NCBI GenBank assembly: GCA_018815555.1 | Contig: JAHIWF010000318.1 | Location: forward strand, 1 to 37,202 | Direction of reading: 5' to 3' | DNA: 37,202 bases | Origin: Spirochaetota bacterium | GTDB taxonomy: Bacteria > Spirochaetota > Spirochaetia > Treponematales > UBA12059 | Shown: positions 22,063 to 31,194 of the stretch, piece after piece | How the letters are laid out: each line of letters opens with the position of its first letter | How positions within the stretch are numbered: the first letter of the stretch is position 1 | The notes under the pieces: model-generated | Databases searched by the model: none | Seen by the model: the letters and a program-made list of their open reading frames with translations, nothing else | What the model was told of the DNA's origin: nothing | Made by a program: the position numbers and the translations under genes

Positions 22063-23982
22063 ATGGCAGACGACAATAATTCCGAAAGCAACCCTAAACG
22101 CATCCATATTCTGGCACCGGAAACCGCCAAGCGTATCGCCGCCGGCGAGGTTATCGAACGGCCGCAGTCAGTACTGCGCGAACTGCTGGACAACAGCATT
22201 GACGCCGGCGCAAAGCTAATCCGGGTGGATTTGCGTTCCGGCGGGTTGGAAAGCCTGCAGGTACGCGACGATGGCAGCGGCATGGGCCGCGATGATCTGG
22301 AGCTGTGCATACAGCCGCATGCCACCTCCAAAATCAGCCAGCTGGACGACCTCTTGGCGCTGCACAGCCTGGGTTTCCGCGGCGAGGCCCTGGCCTCGGT
22401 GGCGGCAGTGGCCGATATCAGTATACGCAGCGCTCTGCGCGACGACGAAGCCTGGGAGCTGGAAGCCGGCCCCGGACGACCGACCGAAATACGGCCCAGC
22501 CGGGGTTCACGGGGCAGCAGCGTTACTGTCCGCAACCTGTTTGCCTCTTTTCCGGCGCGCAAGCAATTTCTGCAGCGGCCGGCCGCCGAGAGCCTGGCCT
22601 GCCGGCAAGTGTTCATCGACAAGAGTATTGCTTTCCCGGAGCTGGAGTTTCATTTGGCGGGGGATGGCAAAACTACCTTTGCACTGCGGCCGGATACCCT
22701 GTGCGAACGGGTTCGCCAAGCCGCCCTGCCCCAGCAGCCGCCGCAATTCTTCCGCGAGCTTACCGGCGGCGGCAACGGCTTTAGTCTGCGCCTGGTAGCC
22801 GGAGTACCGGCGCTGCACCGTGGCGACCGCAAACACATACAGGTTTTTATCAACCGGCGGCGGGTGCAGGAATACCGGCTGCAGCAGGCACTGGAATATG
22901 CCTACCGCGAGGTGCTGCCCGGCGGCAGCTATCCGGTAGTCTATGCCTTTATCGAGCTGGATCCGACACTGGCCGACTTTAACATCCATCCGGCAAAAAA
23001 AGAGGTGCGCCTGCGCAATGCCGACGACCTGCGTCAGGCTTTACAGCGCAGCATCCGCGACTGGCTGGCCAACTCCTGGCGCATGGGCTATAACGCAACA
23101 CCAGCCCAGGATTTCGAGCTTTTCGACCGCAGCAGCGACCAGTCGGCGGCAGTTCCCCCGACAGCCACAGCAGAACACCGGCAAGAGTTCAGCAACTCGA
23201 CGAAAGCGCACTCCTCCACAGACAAATTCAGCAGCCCGGTAGCCCCTTATCCCGCCGGAATAAGCGCTCCTGGCGCCGGGCCACAAAACACCCAAGCCTG
23301 GGTACAGGCTATCCAGAACGCCCGCGTGCAGGGTGGCGGGCAACTGCGGCCGCAAACGCTGCTGCAGCAGCAGCCAGCCGGCTTAGCCGGCCAGGGGGCA
23401 GACCAGGCAGACGACAGCCTGGGGCCAACCCATAACAGCCCCCCCCTGCGCTTCCTAGGGCAAACCCTGGGTACCTTTTTGCTCTTTGAATACGCCGATG
23501 AGCTCTTTATCCTCGACCAGCATGCTGCCCATGAGCGCATATTATATGAAGAATTGTGTGCTAAAAAGGTGGTCAGTCAGGACTTGCTGGTGCCGTTTGT
23601 GTACGAAGCGGCCTCAGATGAAGAAGACCGGCTGCTGGCGGGAATGCACACTGAACTGGAAGACGCCGGCTTTGCCCTGCAGCGCGAAGGCAGCACCTGG
23701 ATTCTGGAAAAAGTCCCGGCCATTCTGCCGGCCGAGGATTCCGGAATCGTGTTTGCGGCGCTGCGCGACGGCGGCGGACCAGAGGCTGTATTAAAGGCGG
23801 TTCGGGCAGGCATCGCCTGCAAGGCCGCCATAAAAGACGGCAGCTTGCTGGATGAACATGCCGCCACCCGCTTGGCTTGGCAAGCGCTGCAGCTGCCCGA
23901 AGCCCGCTGTCCGCACGGCCGCCCTATCTGGGTTCGGCTCAGCCGGCGTGAACTGTTCGAAGCAGTCGGCCGTATAGTGTAA
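22063..23982 (+). CDS. mutL: DNA mismatch repair protein MutL with endonuclease motif
   Basis: MutL links MutS mismatch recognition to strand removal. In the 639-aa protein the N-terminal GHKL ATPase has IAAGEVIERP, the catalytic Glu in RELLDNSIDAGA, DDGSGM and ATSKI, followed by GFRGEAL. After a Gln/Pro/Ala-rich linker (about 350-460), the C-terminal dimer domain carries the metal-binding nicking motif DQHAAHERILYE (485-496), matching DQHAx2Ex4E, plus AxKAAIK and CPHGRP (616-621). It is therefore the nicking type used where MutH is absent. The likely start is the ATG at 22063. mutS is not in this window. The gene converges on a TPR gene, and a GGCCGGT/ACCGGCC stem lies just after its stop. 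Confidence 0.95.
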   Translation: MADDNNSESNPKRIHILAPETAKRIAAGEVIERPQSVLRELLDNSIDAGAKLIRVDLRSGGLESLQVRDDGSGMGRDDLELCIQPHATSKISQLDDLLALHSLGFRGEALASVAAVADISIRSALRDDEAWELEAGPGRPTEIRPSRGSRGSSVTVRNLFASFPARKQFLQRPAAESLACRQVFIDKSIAFPELEFHLAGDGKTTFALRPDTLCERVRQAALPQQPPQFFRELTGGGNGFSLRLVAGVPALHRGDRKHIQVFINRRRVQEYRLQQALEYAYREVLPGGSYPVVYAFIELDPTLADFNIHPAKKEVRLRNADDLRQALQRSIRDWLANSWRMGYNATPAQDFELFDRSSDQSAAVPPTATAEHRQEFSNSTKAHSSTDKFSSPVAPYPAGISAPGAGPQNTQAWVQAIQNARVQGGGQLRPQTLLQQQPAGLAGQGADQADDSLGPTHNSPPLRFLGQTLGTFLLFEYADELFILDQHAAHERILYEELCAKKVVSQDLLVPFVYEAASDEEDRLLAGMHTELEDAGFALQREGSTWILEKVPAILPAEDSGIVFAALRDGGGPEAVLKAVRAGIACKAAIKDGSLLDEHAATRLAWQALQLPEARCPHGRPIWVRLSRRELFEAVGRIV

Positions 23983-23993
23983 ACCGGTTCGGC

Positions 23994-24011
23994 GGCCGGT
24001 AAAAACCGGCC
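23994..24011. terminator. Hairpin between convergent mutL and TPR genes
   Basis: A perfect 7-bp GGCCGGT/ACCGGCC stem with an AAAA loop sits 12 nt after the mutL stop. It lacks a T tract, so termination is uncertain. Confidence 0.35.
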
Positions 24012-24027
24012 ACAAGTAGCGCCCAGT

Positions 24028-26043
24028 TTACAATCCGGAAAGCAGACTGTTTACTTCGGCCCGCGCCGGATACGACGGATTCTTGGCCAGCAAGTCGGCA
24101 AGGGTACGTTTAGCATTCACATTGTCGCCTATTGCTATATAGAGTTTACCCAGCTCGTAATAAGCATCCCAGGCATTGGCGTCCAGCTTTACCACCTCTA
24201 TATAACCGTCGCGCGCCTTTTCGTTGTTCCCGGCCTGCACATAAGCCCGGCACAAATTCAACCTGATAGTTATATCCCGCGGGGCCAGGGCCAGAGCCGC
24301 TTCATAGTGGAAAACACTTTTCTCGAACAAGGACTTCTTGCCGTAGGCATTAGCTAGATTATTGTTGGCCTCCAGCGACTTCGGGTCAATCTTGTAGGCT
24401 TCATCGAATACCGTCAGCGCATTGTCCACAAAACCGGATTCCAGGTAAATGATGCCCAGATTTATACGCGACTGTATGTGTTTAACGTCCAGACGCGCGG
24501 CCTCGCGATAGGCGGCCAGAGCGGTATCCACCGAACCGGCCTTATGAGCAATCAAGCCCAGCAAATACTGATAGGTGGCCGAAGACGGACGCTCCTGCAC
24601 CGCTTTCTGGGCCAGTGGCAGGGCTTCGGCACTTTTATCCAGGTTATATTTTACTTCCGCCAGATTGTAGTAGGTTACGGCGTCGGCCGAAACCGCCAGG
24701 GCTTGTTCAAAAGCCTTCTCCGCATTGACCAGCTGGCCACCAGCGGCATACAAGACCCCCAGTTCGCGCAGCGCAGAAGCATCCTGCGGGCTGAAAGATA
24801 AGGCGGTATTAAAAGAGCGTATCGCGCCAGTAGTATCACCGCCGGCTGCCAGAATACGTCCCACCTCTACATGGGCACGGACATAATCCGGTTTTATGGC
24901 TATGGCACCGCGGAAGGCTGCCAGAGCAGCTGTATTGTTACGCAATACCCGGTAGGTGGTACCCAGGTTAAAGAAGGCCGGTTCATAACGCGGGTTCAGC
25001 CGGGTGGTTACCGACTCAAAGGCGCGCCGGGCTTCCTCATATTTTTTAACGCTAAAATAGGCCCGCCCCAGTTCATAGGCGTACAGATAATTATTGGGAT
25101 CCAGGCGCTGCGCCTGCTCCAGCTCGCTCAGCGCCTGATCCGGCAGATTGGCATCGTTATAGATCTTGCTTAAGGTATAATGCGGCTCGGCAGCCGTACT
25201 GTCTTTGCGGATGGCTTCTTGGGCGGCCCGCTGGGCTTCACGCACCGCCTGCACACCTTCAGGGCTACTGGGCTGCTGCTTGTAGGCTTCGTACCAGGAC
25301 TCAGCTATGTCCGACCAGGTCTGGGAGGCAAAGCGATCCTCGCCGGGCGGCAAGGCAGTGGTTGCTGCAGTAAACGATTTGCCGGCGGAAGTATTGTCAC
25401 CGGCCGTAATTGCCGTCCGGCCTTCCTGCACTAGACGGGTAACCGCTTCCATTTTCTCACGCAGTTCCTCGCTCATGCGGGCCAGTTCTGCTTCGCGGGC
25501 AGCTCTGGCAGCGGCGGCGGCTTCAGCTTCGGCCGCTGCCAGCGCATCTGTCTCAGCCTTCCTGGCGGCATCTTCCTCGGCTTTGCGGGCGGCTTCAGCC
25601 TGTTGGGCAGCAGCCAAGGCTGCCTGCTGGCTGCTGGTGCTGCTGTCTGCGGCTGAGCCCTGCGCTGTGCTCTGAGTACCCTGCTGGGCTGCCGATTGGG
25701 CAACTGTGCTGGCTGTACGTTCCAGTGAACGCCCCAACTCATCCAGCGACTGAGCCAGTGTGTCATCTTCGCGGGTGCCGCCTGCAGCCTTTAATTTGTC
25801 CAACGCTTCATCGCGCAGGCTCCGGGCTTCACTATCCGCCGCATCCTTGATTATCAAGGCATCCAGAATATCCAGCGCACGGTCATAACTCTCGCGGTCT
25901 ATATATTCACGGGCCAGAGTCAGCATATTATTGCGCTCTCGGCTGCCGCCTTTAAGCACTGCCATGGTTCCAAACAGCAGGGCCAGAGCAAGTACTCCGC
26001 CGGCAATACCGATTATCAGCCTTTTTTTTGTACGTTCCTGCAT
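24028..26043 (-). CDS. Membrane-anchored TPR protein with Ala-rich coiled coil
   Basis: The 671-aa protein starts at the ATG at 26043 (AAGGAA 7 nt upstream), seven codons inside the longest frame. A single membrane helix (about residues 8-30, IIGIAGGVLALALLFGTMAVL) follows a basic start, so the bulk should face the periplasm. Residues ~30-85 look like a first TPR-type hairpin. Residues ~100-205 are an Ala/Glu/Arg/Gln-rich coiled coil. From ~270 to the end there are about ten TPR units (for example AHVEVGRILAAGGDTTGAIRSFNTALSFSPQDA). It is probably a scaffold for an envelope complex. Its downstream partner on the minus strand is unclear; the upstream gene is another TPR protein 109 nt away, in the same direction. 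Confidence 0.8.
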   Translation of the reverse strand: MQERTKKRLIIGIAGGVLALALLFGTMAVLKGGSRERNNMLTLAREYIDRESYDRALDILDALIIKDAADSEARSLRDEALDKLKAAGGTREDDTLAQSLDELGRSLERTASTVAQSAAQQGTQSTAQGSAADSSTSSQQAALAAAQQAEAARKAEEDAARKAETDALAAAEAEAAAAARAAREAELARMSEELREKMEAVTRLVQEGRTAITAGDNTSAGKSFTAATTALPPGEDRFASQTWSDIAESWYEAYKQQPSSPEGVQAVREAQRAAQEAIRKDSTAAEPHYTLSKIYNDANLPDQALSELEQAQRLDPNNYLYAYELGRAYFSVKKYEEARRAFESVTTRLNPRYEPAFFNLGTTYRVLRNNTAALAAFRGAIAIKPDYVRAHVEVGRILAAGGDTTGAIRSFNTALSFSPQDASALRELGVLYAAGGQLVNAEKAFEQALAVSADAVTYYNLAEVKYNLDKSAEALPLAQKAVQERPSSATYQYLLGLIAHKAGSVDTALAAYREAARLDVKHIQSRINLGIIYLESGFVDNALTVFDEAYKIDPKSLEANNNLANAYGKKSLFEKSVFHYEAALALAPRDITIRLNLCRAYVQAGNNEKARDGYIEVVKLDANAWDAYYELGKLYIAIGDNVNAKRTLADLLAKNPSYPARAEVNSLLSGL

Positions 26044-26152
26044 CAATGTTTCCTTAATTTCCATACTCCCAGTCTGCCATTCGACAGCACCAGTTTACTA
26101 AAAGGATCAAATTGCTGGCTCTGCCAGCTTGCCAGTAATCAGCTTACCGGAC

Positions 26153-26860
26153 CTAATCTTCGAGTGAAAATTCCTCATCATACCCTTCCACTCCGGTAGA
26201 GCCGGCTGAAAGGTTGGTAGTATCCATCGCCGCATCCAGCAAAGATTGGGCTACGGTTTCCATCAGCGCCGCCCGTGCCGCCTCCTCAGCTTCTTTCTGG
26301 GCCTGGCGCAGAGCTTCTTCTTGTTGTGCGGCGGCAATTCTGGTGTTCAGTAAATCCAGCAGCCGCCGGATCTCGGCGGCCTGGCCAGAGGCCGGATCAA
26401 GCGCTAGATACACCCCGTAATCACTCACCGCCGACTTCGTGTCACCCAAACGCATATGCACATTTGCCCGGTTCAAATAGGCCGGTGCGTAATTGGCGTT
26501 TGCATCCAGCGCAGCAGTATAGGACTCCAGGGCAAAACTGTTGCGATTTTGCATAAAGAAGGTATTACCGATATTAAAATGAAAAAGATGGGTATAGTTT
26601 GACGCCGCGGACAGGCCACGCCTGAAGGCAGCTAACGCTTCGTCATAGCGAGTCAGCTGCATATAGGAAATCCCGAGATACAGAAACAGCATTTCGTCGG
26701 CACCAGCCTGACGGCTGGCCTGTTCCAGCAGTGGTGCTGCCTCTGCCGGTTTGTTCTCCAGAAATAATTTTTGACCCTGTTCGGCAATATCTCCGGAAAA
26801 TAGCGGCACTGAAACAAGTAATACTGCCCAAACCAGCAAACAATACCGGTATTTATACAT
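26153..26860 (-). CDS. Secreted TPR protein
   Basis: The 235-aa protein starts at the ATG at 26860, preceded by GGAGG; this start exposes a signal peptide (MYKYRYCLLVWAVLLVSVPLFS, then GDIAEQ). Three to four TPR units follow (EQGQKLFLENKPAEAAPLLEQASRQ, MLFLYLGISYMQLTRYDEALAAFRRGL, HLFHFNIGNTFFMQNRNSFALESYTAAL). A Glu/Ala coiled coil near 175-205 precedes an acidic end (GYDEEFSLED). It probably works in the periplasm with the TPR membrane protein encoded next to it. A 31-codon upstream extension in frame is rejected because it would bury the signal peptide. Confidence 0.8.
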   Translation of the reverse strand: MYKYRYCLLVWAVLLVSVPLFSGDIAEQGQKLFLENKPAEAAPLLEQASRQAGADEMLFLYLGISYMQLTRYDEALAAFRRGLSAASNYTHLFHFNIGNTFFMQNRNSFALESYTAALDANANYAPAYLNRANVHMRLGDTKSAVSDYGVYLALDPASGQAAEIRRLLDLLNTRIAAAQQEEALRQAQKEAEEAARAALMETVAQSLLDAAMDTTNLSAGSTGVEGYDEEFSLED

Positions 26861-26980
26861 ACGTCCTCCACTGAAAGCACAATCCGTCGCAAAGGTCCGA
26901 CCCTTTTGTACGCTGTATCCGTACTTTTTATGGAATAAAATGTATTTATCCATTACAATCTAACAGTAAAGGTATCATGC

Positions 26981-27009
26981 TTGAGCCATTTTATAAAGCA
27001 TGCTACCAT
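26981..27009 (+). promoter_or_regulatory. Candidate promoter of the TPR-Mrr-like gene
   Basis: TTGAGC, 17 bp, TACCAT, about 75 nt before the start codon, in the divergent gap between two TPR genes. Confidence 0.35.
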
Positions 27010-27083
27010 AATAAGGCAGATGATCGGGCAGGTTCTCCCGTTTTCATCGCTCTTAAAAGTATGTTACCGAACAAGGTAGGACA

Positions 27084-28442
27084 ATGCAGGGCTTAATCAT
27101 ACTCATAATACTTGTCGGCGTTGGCGTAGGTGTACTTGCCATTTTTGTTATTCGAACAATCATCATGCCCAAAAGAATATCCACAGTACAAAATCTGATC
27201 AAACAGAATCGCCTGACTGCTGCAGCAAAAACCGTAAAGGCTATCCTTATCAAAGAACCGAAAAATTCGGTCGCCCACTATTATATGGCTAAAATATACC
27301 TGGCCGAACAAAAAGCCGAGTTGGCCCTGATGGAACTAAAAACCGTAAACGCCATCGGCCAATTCGACTACGACATCCCCGAAAAAGAATTCCGCATCCT
27401 TATCGCCAGCCTGTATGAACGCTTCGGCCAGGCAGAAGAAGCACTCAAAGAATATATCATGCTCTCGCAAAAAGACCCGAACAATGCCGAGTATTTCTAC
27501 CAGTGCGGCCGGATCTTCGGCGATCGGGGAAAAACCGAAGTAGCCGTAAAATATGTACGCAAAGCCATCGAGCTGGACCCTAAACACGGCAAAGCCCATT
27601 TTACATTGGGCATGATACTGTACCGCACAAAACACCCGGTTGAGGCAAGAACCGAATTTGAAGCAGCTTTAAAACATGACCCGACTAACTATGAATCATA
27701 TTACTACCTGGGCAAGCTTCTAAAAGAGAACAACGATACTACCGGAGCGTTACTGGCCTTCGAGCGTGCACAGAAAAGTCCCGGCTACAAGCTTAAGGCC
27801 CTGGTAGAACGCGGCGCTACCTATATAAATCAGGGCTCCTTCGAAAATGCCATTATCGAGCTGGAACGGGCCATTAAAATGTCCAAAGATGACGCCCAGA
27901 ACGAAACTATCTATGCCCGATACTTTTTGGCAGCCTGCTATGAAAAGCTTAAGAATCTGGACAAGGCCATAGAAAACTGGGAGAAAATTTACGTGCGCAA
28001 GCCCCAGTTCCGCGATGTAGCCGAAAAACTGGGCCAGTATCAGGAGTATCGCACAGATGACCGCATGAAAGACTTTCTTATCTGCAACCAGGACGAATTC
28101 ATCAAGACCTGCAAAGAAGTCGCGGCAAAGGCCTTAACCCTGGCAGTGCACGATACACTGGAAATACCCAATGGCGTAGAATTTATCGCAGTCGAAGGGG
28201 AACAAGACAAGTGGCTGGGCGCAAAAAAGATGCCTAAACTGGTACGCTTTCTGAGGGTGGCCGATACCATCGATGAGTCCGCTATCCGCTCCTTGCTTGA
28301 AGCTATGAAAAAAAAGAACATTATTCGCGGTGTGCTGGTCACCAGCTCCACCTTTACCCGTACGGCCCTCGATTTTGCCGAAAACCGGCCTGTCGAATTA
28401 TATAATAAAGAACATTTGCAAGAATTTCTCAAAAAAATCTAA
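27084..28442 (+). CDS. Membrane TPR protein with C-terminal Mrr/restriction-endonuclease-like domain
   Basis: The 452-aa protein begins with an N-terminal membrane helix (residues 2-23, GLIILIILVGVGVGVLAIFVI). About six to seven TPR units span ~40-310 (for example AEYFYQCGRIFGDRGKTEVAVKYVRKAIELDPKHG). The last ~90 residues (EFIAVEGEQDKW... NIIRGVLVTSSTFTRTALDFAEN... KEHLQEFLKKI) resemble the Mrr-type fold, whose members show a GVFVTTSxFTxxAxxxA strand-helix. The expected D...ExK nuclease residues are not clearly retained, so DNA cleavage is doubtful. AGGTAGGA precedes the ATG. Codon use is more A-rich than in neighbouring genes. The role is unknown; an envelope-facing scaffold is the simplest view. 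Confidence 0.7.
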   Translation: MQGLIILIILVGVGVGVLAIFVIRTIIMPKRISTVQNLIKQNRLTAAAKTVKAILIKEPKNSVAHYYMAKIYLAEQKAELALMELKTVNAIGQFDYDIPEKEFRILIASLYERFGQAEEALKEYIMLSQKDPNNAEYFYQCGRIFGDRGKTEVAVKYVRKAIELDPKHGKAHFTLGMILYRTKHPVEARTEFEAALKHDPTNYESYYYLGKLLKENNDTTGALLAFERAQKSPGYKLKALVERGATYINQGSFENAIIELERAIKMSKDDAQNETIYARYFLAACYEKLKNLDKAIENWEKIYVRKPQFRDVAEKLGQYQEYRTDDRMKDFLICNQDEFIKTCKEVAAKALTLAVHDTLEIPNGVEFIAVEGEQDKWLGAKKMPKLVRFLRVADTIDESAIRSLLEAMKKKNIIRGVLVTSSTFTRTALDFAENRPVELYNKEHLQEFLKKI

Positions 28443-28527
28443 GTGGCTGTAACCACTGCCGGGGCTGCATGTTTCCTTATTGCATGGCAAGTGCAGAGTT
28501 GAGCTGTGTTCCTCCTTTACGTGGTGT

Positions 28528-28561
28528 AACCCCCGGATTTCGGTCCGGGGGGCTTTTTTTA
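28528..28561 (+). terminator. Terminator of the TPR-Mrr-like gene
   Basis: CCCCCGGA...TCCGGGGGG stem with a TTTCGG-type loop, followed by TTTTTTT. It lies about 90 nt after the stop codon. Confidence 0.85.
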
Positions 28562-28582
28562 AGGACATTGGCTCCTGCTTAA

Positions 28583-28611
28583 TTGACATAAGTGCTCATT
28601 CCATGTATTTT
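28583..28611 (+). promoter_or_regulatory. Promoter of the zinc-ribbon miniprotein
   Basis: TTGACA, 17-bp spacer, TATTTT, an excellent match to the vegetative consensus. The predicted start near 28618 gives a leader of about 78 nt. Confidence 0.7.
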
Positions 28612-28695
28612 CTTGGGTGATCATTATTGTGCTTTCAATCCGCACAGGAGATCTGAATATATTCATGGCAAGGAACTACCTTCCGAGGAGCAACT

Positions 28696-28866
28696 ATGGG
28701 ACAAGTAAGTAAGAACGCCCGTACGTCCAGTACTACCCATCGCTTCTACTGCCCTTGTGGCGGTGAAGTCAAGATGAAGACCCTTTTCGAAGACGGTCGT
28801 GTAAAGAACGTAGCTGAGTGCGAAAAGTGTAAGCGCAGCGAACGCCGCCCCAGCGATTTTAACTAA
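28696..28866 (+). CDS. Small zinc-ribbon protein (56 aa)
   Basis: The frame of 57 codons including the stop has GAGGAG 6 nt before its ATG, a strong promoter upstream and an intrinsic terminator right after. These surroundings show it is a real monocistronic gene. The protein reads MGQVSKNARTSSTTHRF, then CPCGG, and later CEKCKRSERRPSDFN, so two C-x-x-C or C-x-C pairs about 25 residues apart can hold one zinc ion, with basic flanks that could bind nucleic acid. I do not recognise a named family. A role near the ribosome or RNA polymerase is only a guess. Confidence 0.8.
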   Translation: MGQVSKNARTSSTTHRFYCPCGGEVKMKTLFEDGRVKNVAECEKCKRSERRPSDFN

Positions 28867-28894
28867 TCAGGGTACGACAGACGTACAGTCAGGA

Positions 28895-28921
28895 GGCCGT
28901 CCAGCAGGACGGTCTTTTTTT
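28895..28921 (+). terminator. Terminator of the zinc-ribbon gene
   Basis: GGCCGTCC AGCA GGACGGTC stem followed by seven T residues, about 28 nt after the stop. Confidence 0.9.
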
Positions 28922-28946
28922 GGGCAGCAGCGCAGTCCACTGATAA

Positions 28947-30854
28947 TTAGGATTCGGGAAAATCCTCGTCGGAGACTGCAGCCAAACGGAAAAAGCCAAT
29001 TATGCTATCAAGCTTAGTGGCTTCATCGGCCAAATCGGATGCAGTGGACGCCACCATACCGGCCTGCCCGGCTATTTGCTCGCTGCTTGCACTGAACTCC
29101 TCGGACAGCGCAGCGTTATGCTGAATCACCGAATCCAGCTGGGCAATAGCCGTACTTATCTGCTGAGCTCCGGAATCCTGCTCGCGGCTGGACACACTTA
29201 TTTCCTGTACCAGTTCAGCAGTTTTCTGTATATCCGGCACCATGTGCTGCAGCATCGTTCCGGCTTTCTCGGCAATATCAACACTGTATTTTGACAAGGT
29301 AGATATTTCCCCCGCCGCAAGCTTCGAACGCTCCGCCAACTTGCCAACCTCGCTGGCCACAACCGCAAAACCCTTGCCCTGCTCGCCGGCTCGTGCGGCC
29401 TCGATACTGGCATTCAAAGAAAGCATATTTGTCTGTCTGGCAATTTCTTCTATTATCGAGATCTTCTCGGCTATTTTGCGCATGGCATCAACGGTTTCAG
29501 CGACTGTCGCCGCGCCACTTTCAGCATCAAGGGCAGCTTTGGACGCCATTTTTTCTGTCTGGATGGCATTATCGGCATTCTGGCGGATATTTGCTGACAT
29601 CTGTTCAACACTGGCTGATACCTGCTCGGCACTGGCCGCCTGTTCGGTGGCTCCCTGCGATAATTGCTGACTGGAACTGGATACACCATCAATTCCGGAC
29701 GACATCTGAGCCGCAGCAATAGCCATCGCACGGGAATTACGGCCAACTGTATCAGAAACCTCCTGTACCTCTGACAGTACAGCCGCAAATTTGCCTACCG
29801 AACTCTGCAACGAGGCCGCCAGGGTGCCAATTTCATCCCTACGCCGAGTATTACTGTGGCCAAACTGAACCAGCAGCTCGCCGGCTTCTAATTGCAGGGC
29901 AGCATTGTTCATATCCATAATCGGCTGGGCATAGTAGCGAGAAATGAAATAAACCGAGCTTACCGCTACCACCAAAGTTAAAATTGCCGAAACCAGAATG
30001 GAGAGGCCGCTCAAACCCCAGAAACTTGGAACGAAATCCCGGACAGGACCGGTAAAAACAATTCGGTAGCCGGTCTGCATAAGCGGAGTTTCGGCCACAA
30101 TCGTCTCGCCGTCAGCTTTGTCCATATAATAGCTCAGCCCGGAATAGCCTTGTACAACCTTGGCATCTGCAGGCACCAAGTCCTTAACAGACAAGCCTAT
30201 AGCCCCGGTATCAGAAGAGATGACGATAACACCGGTGCCATCAACCAGATGCATCCGACTGGCAGCACTCGGACTAGCCGTTTTAAAATCCTCTGCGACT
30301 TTATCAATAGACAGTGCCACCCCGGCGGCACCGATTGGCCGATTGTTTTGACGCACTTGAGCATTAAACCACAACATGGTCGTATTCAGGCTGGCGTTAT
30401 AATCAAGGTTCAGCGCTAATTCTGCATCAGATTTTAGCAGATCAAAAAACCAGGAATCATCAGCATTAGATGAATTTAGGACACTTACCAATTCATCTTT
30501 GACATAAAAAGAGCCGGTGGCTGCGTTGGCGATAAAAACCGTCGCAAATCCGGTCCGTTCTCCATACTCCTTGGCAATTTCCAAAATAGACTGTCCCAGC
30601 TGCCGATCGCTTTCGCCGCCGGCCAGCCACTCACGGAGAAAGGGGTTCCGCGACAGAGCCAAGGATAACTCCCAGCCTCGGGCTATCTCGGTCTGAATCT
30701 CGGCTTTGGCTGCATAGATGATTTCCGGCACCACCGAATAAAAATTATCTTCTATATAATTACGTGTTGGCAGTATGCCGAGCAGCAGGGATACTGTTAC
30801 TCCTACAACCAACACCACCACAATAATCAAGGAAAACGCGGTCCTGAGTTTCAT
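28947..30854 (-). CDS. Methyl-accepting chemotaxis protein
   Basis: The 635-aa receptor starts at the ATG at 30854 (GGGAGAG 5 nt upstream). It has an N-terminal membrane helix (residues ~5-27), a periplasmic double-Cache type sensor (~30-275; features such as [21 protein letters not shown] and [10 protein letters not shown]), a second helix (~278-305), and HAMP ([23 protein letters not shown]...[13 protein letters not shown]). The cytoplasmic signalling hairpin has the conserved tip [42 protein letters not shown]. Cache sensors bind small metabolites such as amino or carboxylic acids; the ligand here cannot be told. No CheW-binding or pentapeptide tether is seen at the C terminus. It is an orphan receptor, without che genes nearby. 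Confidence 0.95.
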   Translation of the reverse strand: MKLRTAFSLIIVVVLVVGVTVSLLLGILPTRNYIEDNFYSVVPEIIYAAKAEIQTEIARGWELSLALSRNPFLREWLAGGESDRQLGQSILEIAKEYGERTGFATVFIANAATGSFYVKDELVSVLNSSNADDSWFFDLLKSDAELALNLDYNASLNTTMLWFNAQVRQNNRPIGAAGVALSIDKVAEDFKTASPSAASRMHLVDGTGVIVISSDTGAIGLSVKDLVPADAKVVQGYSGLSYYMDKADGETIVAETPLMQTGYRIVFTGPVRDFVPSFWGLSGLSILVSAILTLVVAVSSVYFISRYYAQPIMDMNNAALQLEAGELLVQFGHSNTRRRDEIGTLAASLQSSVGKFAAVLSEVQEVSDTVGRNSRAMAIAAAQMSSGIDGVSSSSQQLSQGATEQAASAEQVSASVEQMSANIRQNADNAIQTEKMASKAALDAESGAATVAETVDAMRKIAEKISIIEEIARQTNMLSLNASIEAARAGEQGKGFAVVASEVGKLAERSKLAAGEISTLSKYSVDIAEKAGTMLQHMVPDIQKTAELVQEISVSSREQDSGAQQISTAIAQLDSVIQHNAALSEEFSASSEQIAGQAGMVASTASDLADEATKLDSIIGFFRLAAVSDEDFPES

Positions 30855-30987
30855 ATACTCTCCCTTTGCTACCATCTACCGGCCAAAAACAGCATAGAAA
30901 AAGTATTCTGCATGAAAAGCGTGTAATCAAGCTGAAGCTTTATATTTTTCAGGATTGACTAAGCGGCAATCTGGCGCTGACACAAGC

Positions 30988-31016
30988 TTGACATCATCCT
31001 CCGAATCTGATAATTT
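30988..31016 (+). promoter_or_regulatory. rpsT promoter
   Basis: TTGACA, 17-bp spacer, TAATTT. The predicted start near 31023 gives a leader of about 170 nt before the UUG start. The 340-nt gap 30855-31194 otherwise holds the upstream region of the chemoreceptor gene; no other gene is evident. Confidence 0.65.
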
Positions 31017-31194
31017 CTTACACCGACGCTATTTCCGGCAACAGCAACTAACCGGCTTTCGTCAACTGCAAGGGCACCGCGACAGTGATCATGGAACGCC
31101 CGGCAAATACGGTAACAGACAACGGCACACAGGAACCGCGCGGCAGTTTTGCTGCAGTCCGGGAGCTGCCCGTTCTTTTAGTATGGAGGAAACT

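Noticed and set aside
21803-22219. A 138-codon Pro/Ser/Thr-rich frame before and inside the mutL start
   Set aside because: Low complexity, no ribosome binding site, and it overlaps mutL in another frame.
30955-31194. 80-residue N-terminal extension of S20
   Set aside because: Family length and the GGAGG-TTG start place the beginning at 31195; the extension covers the promoter and leader.
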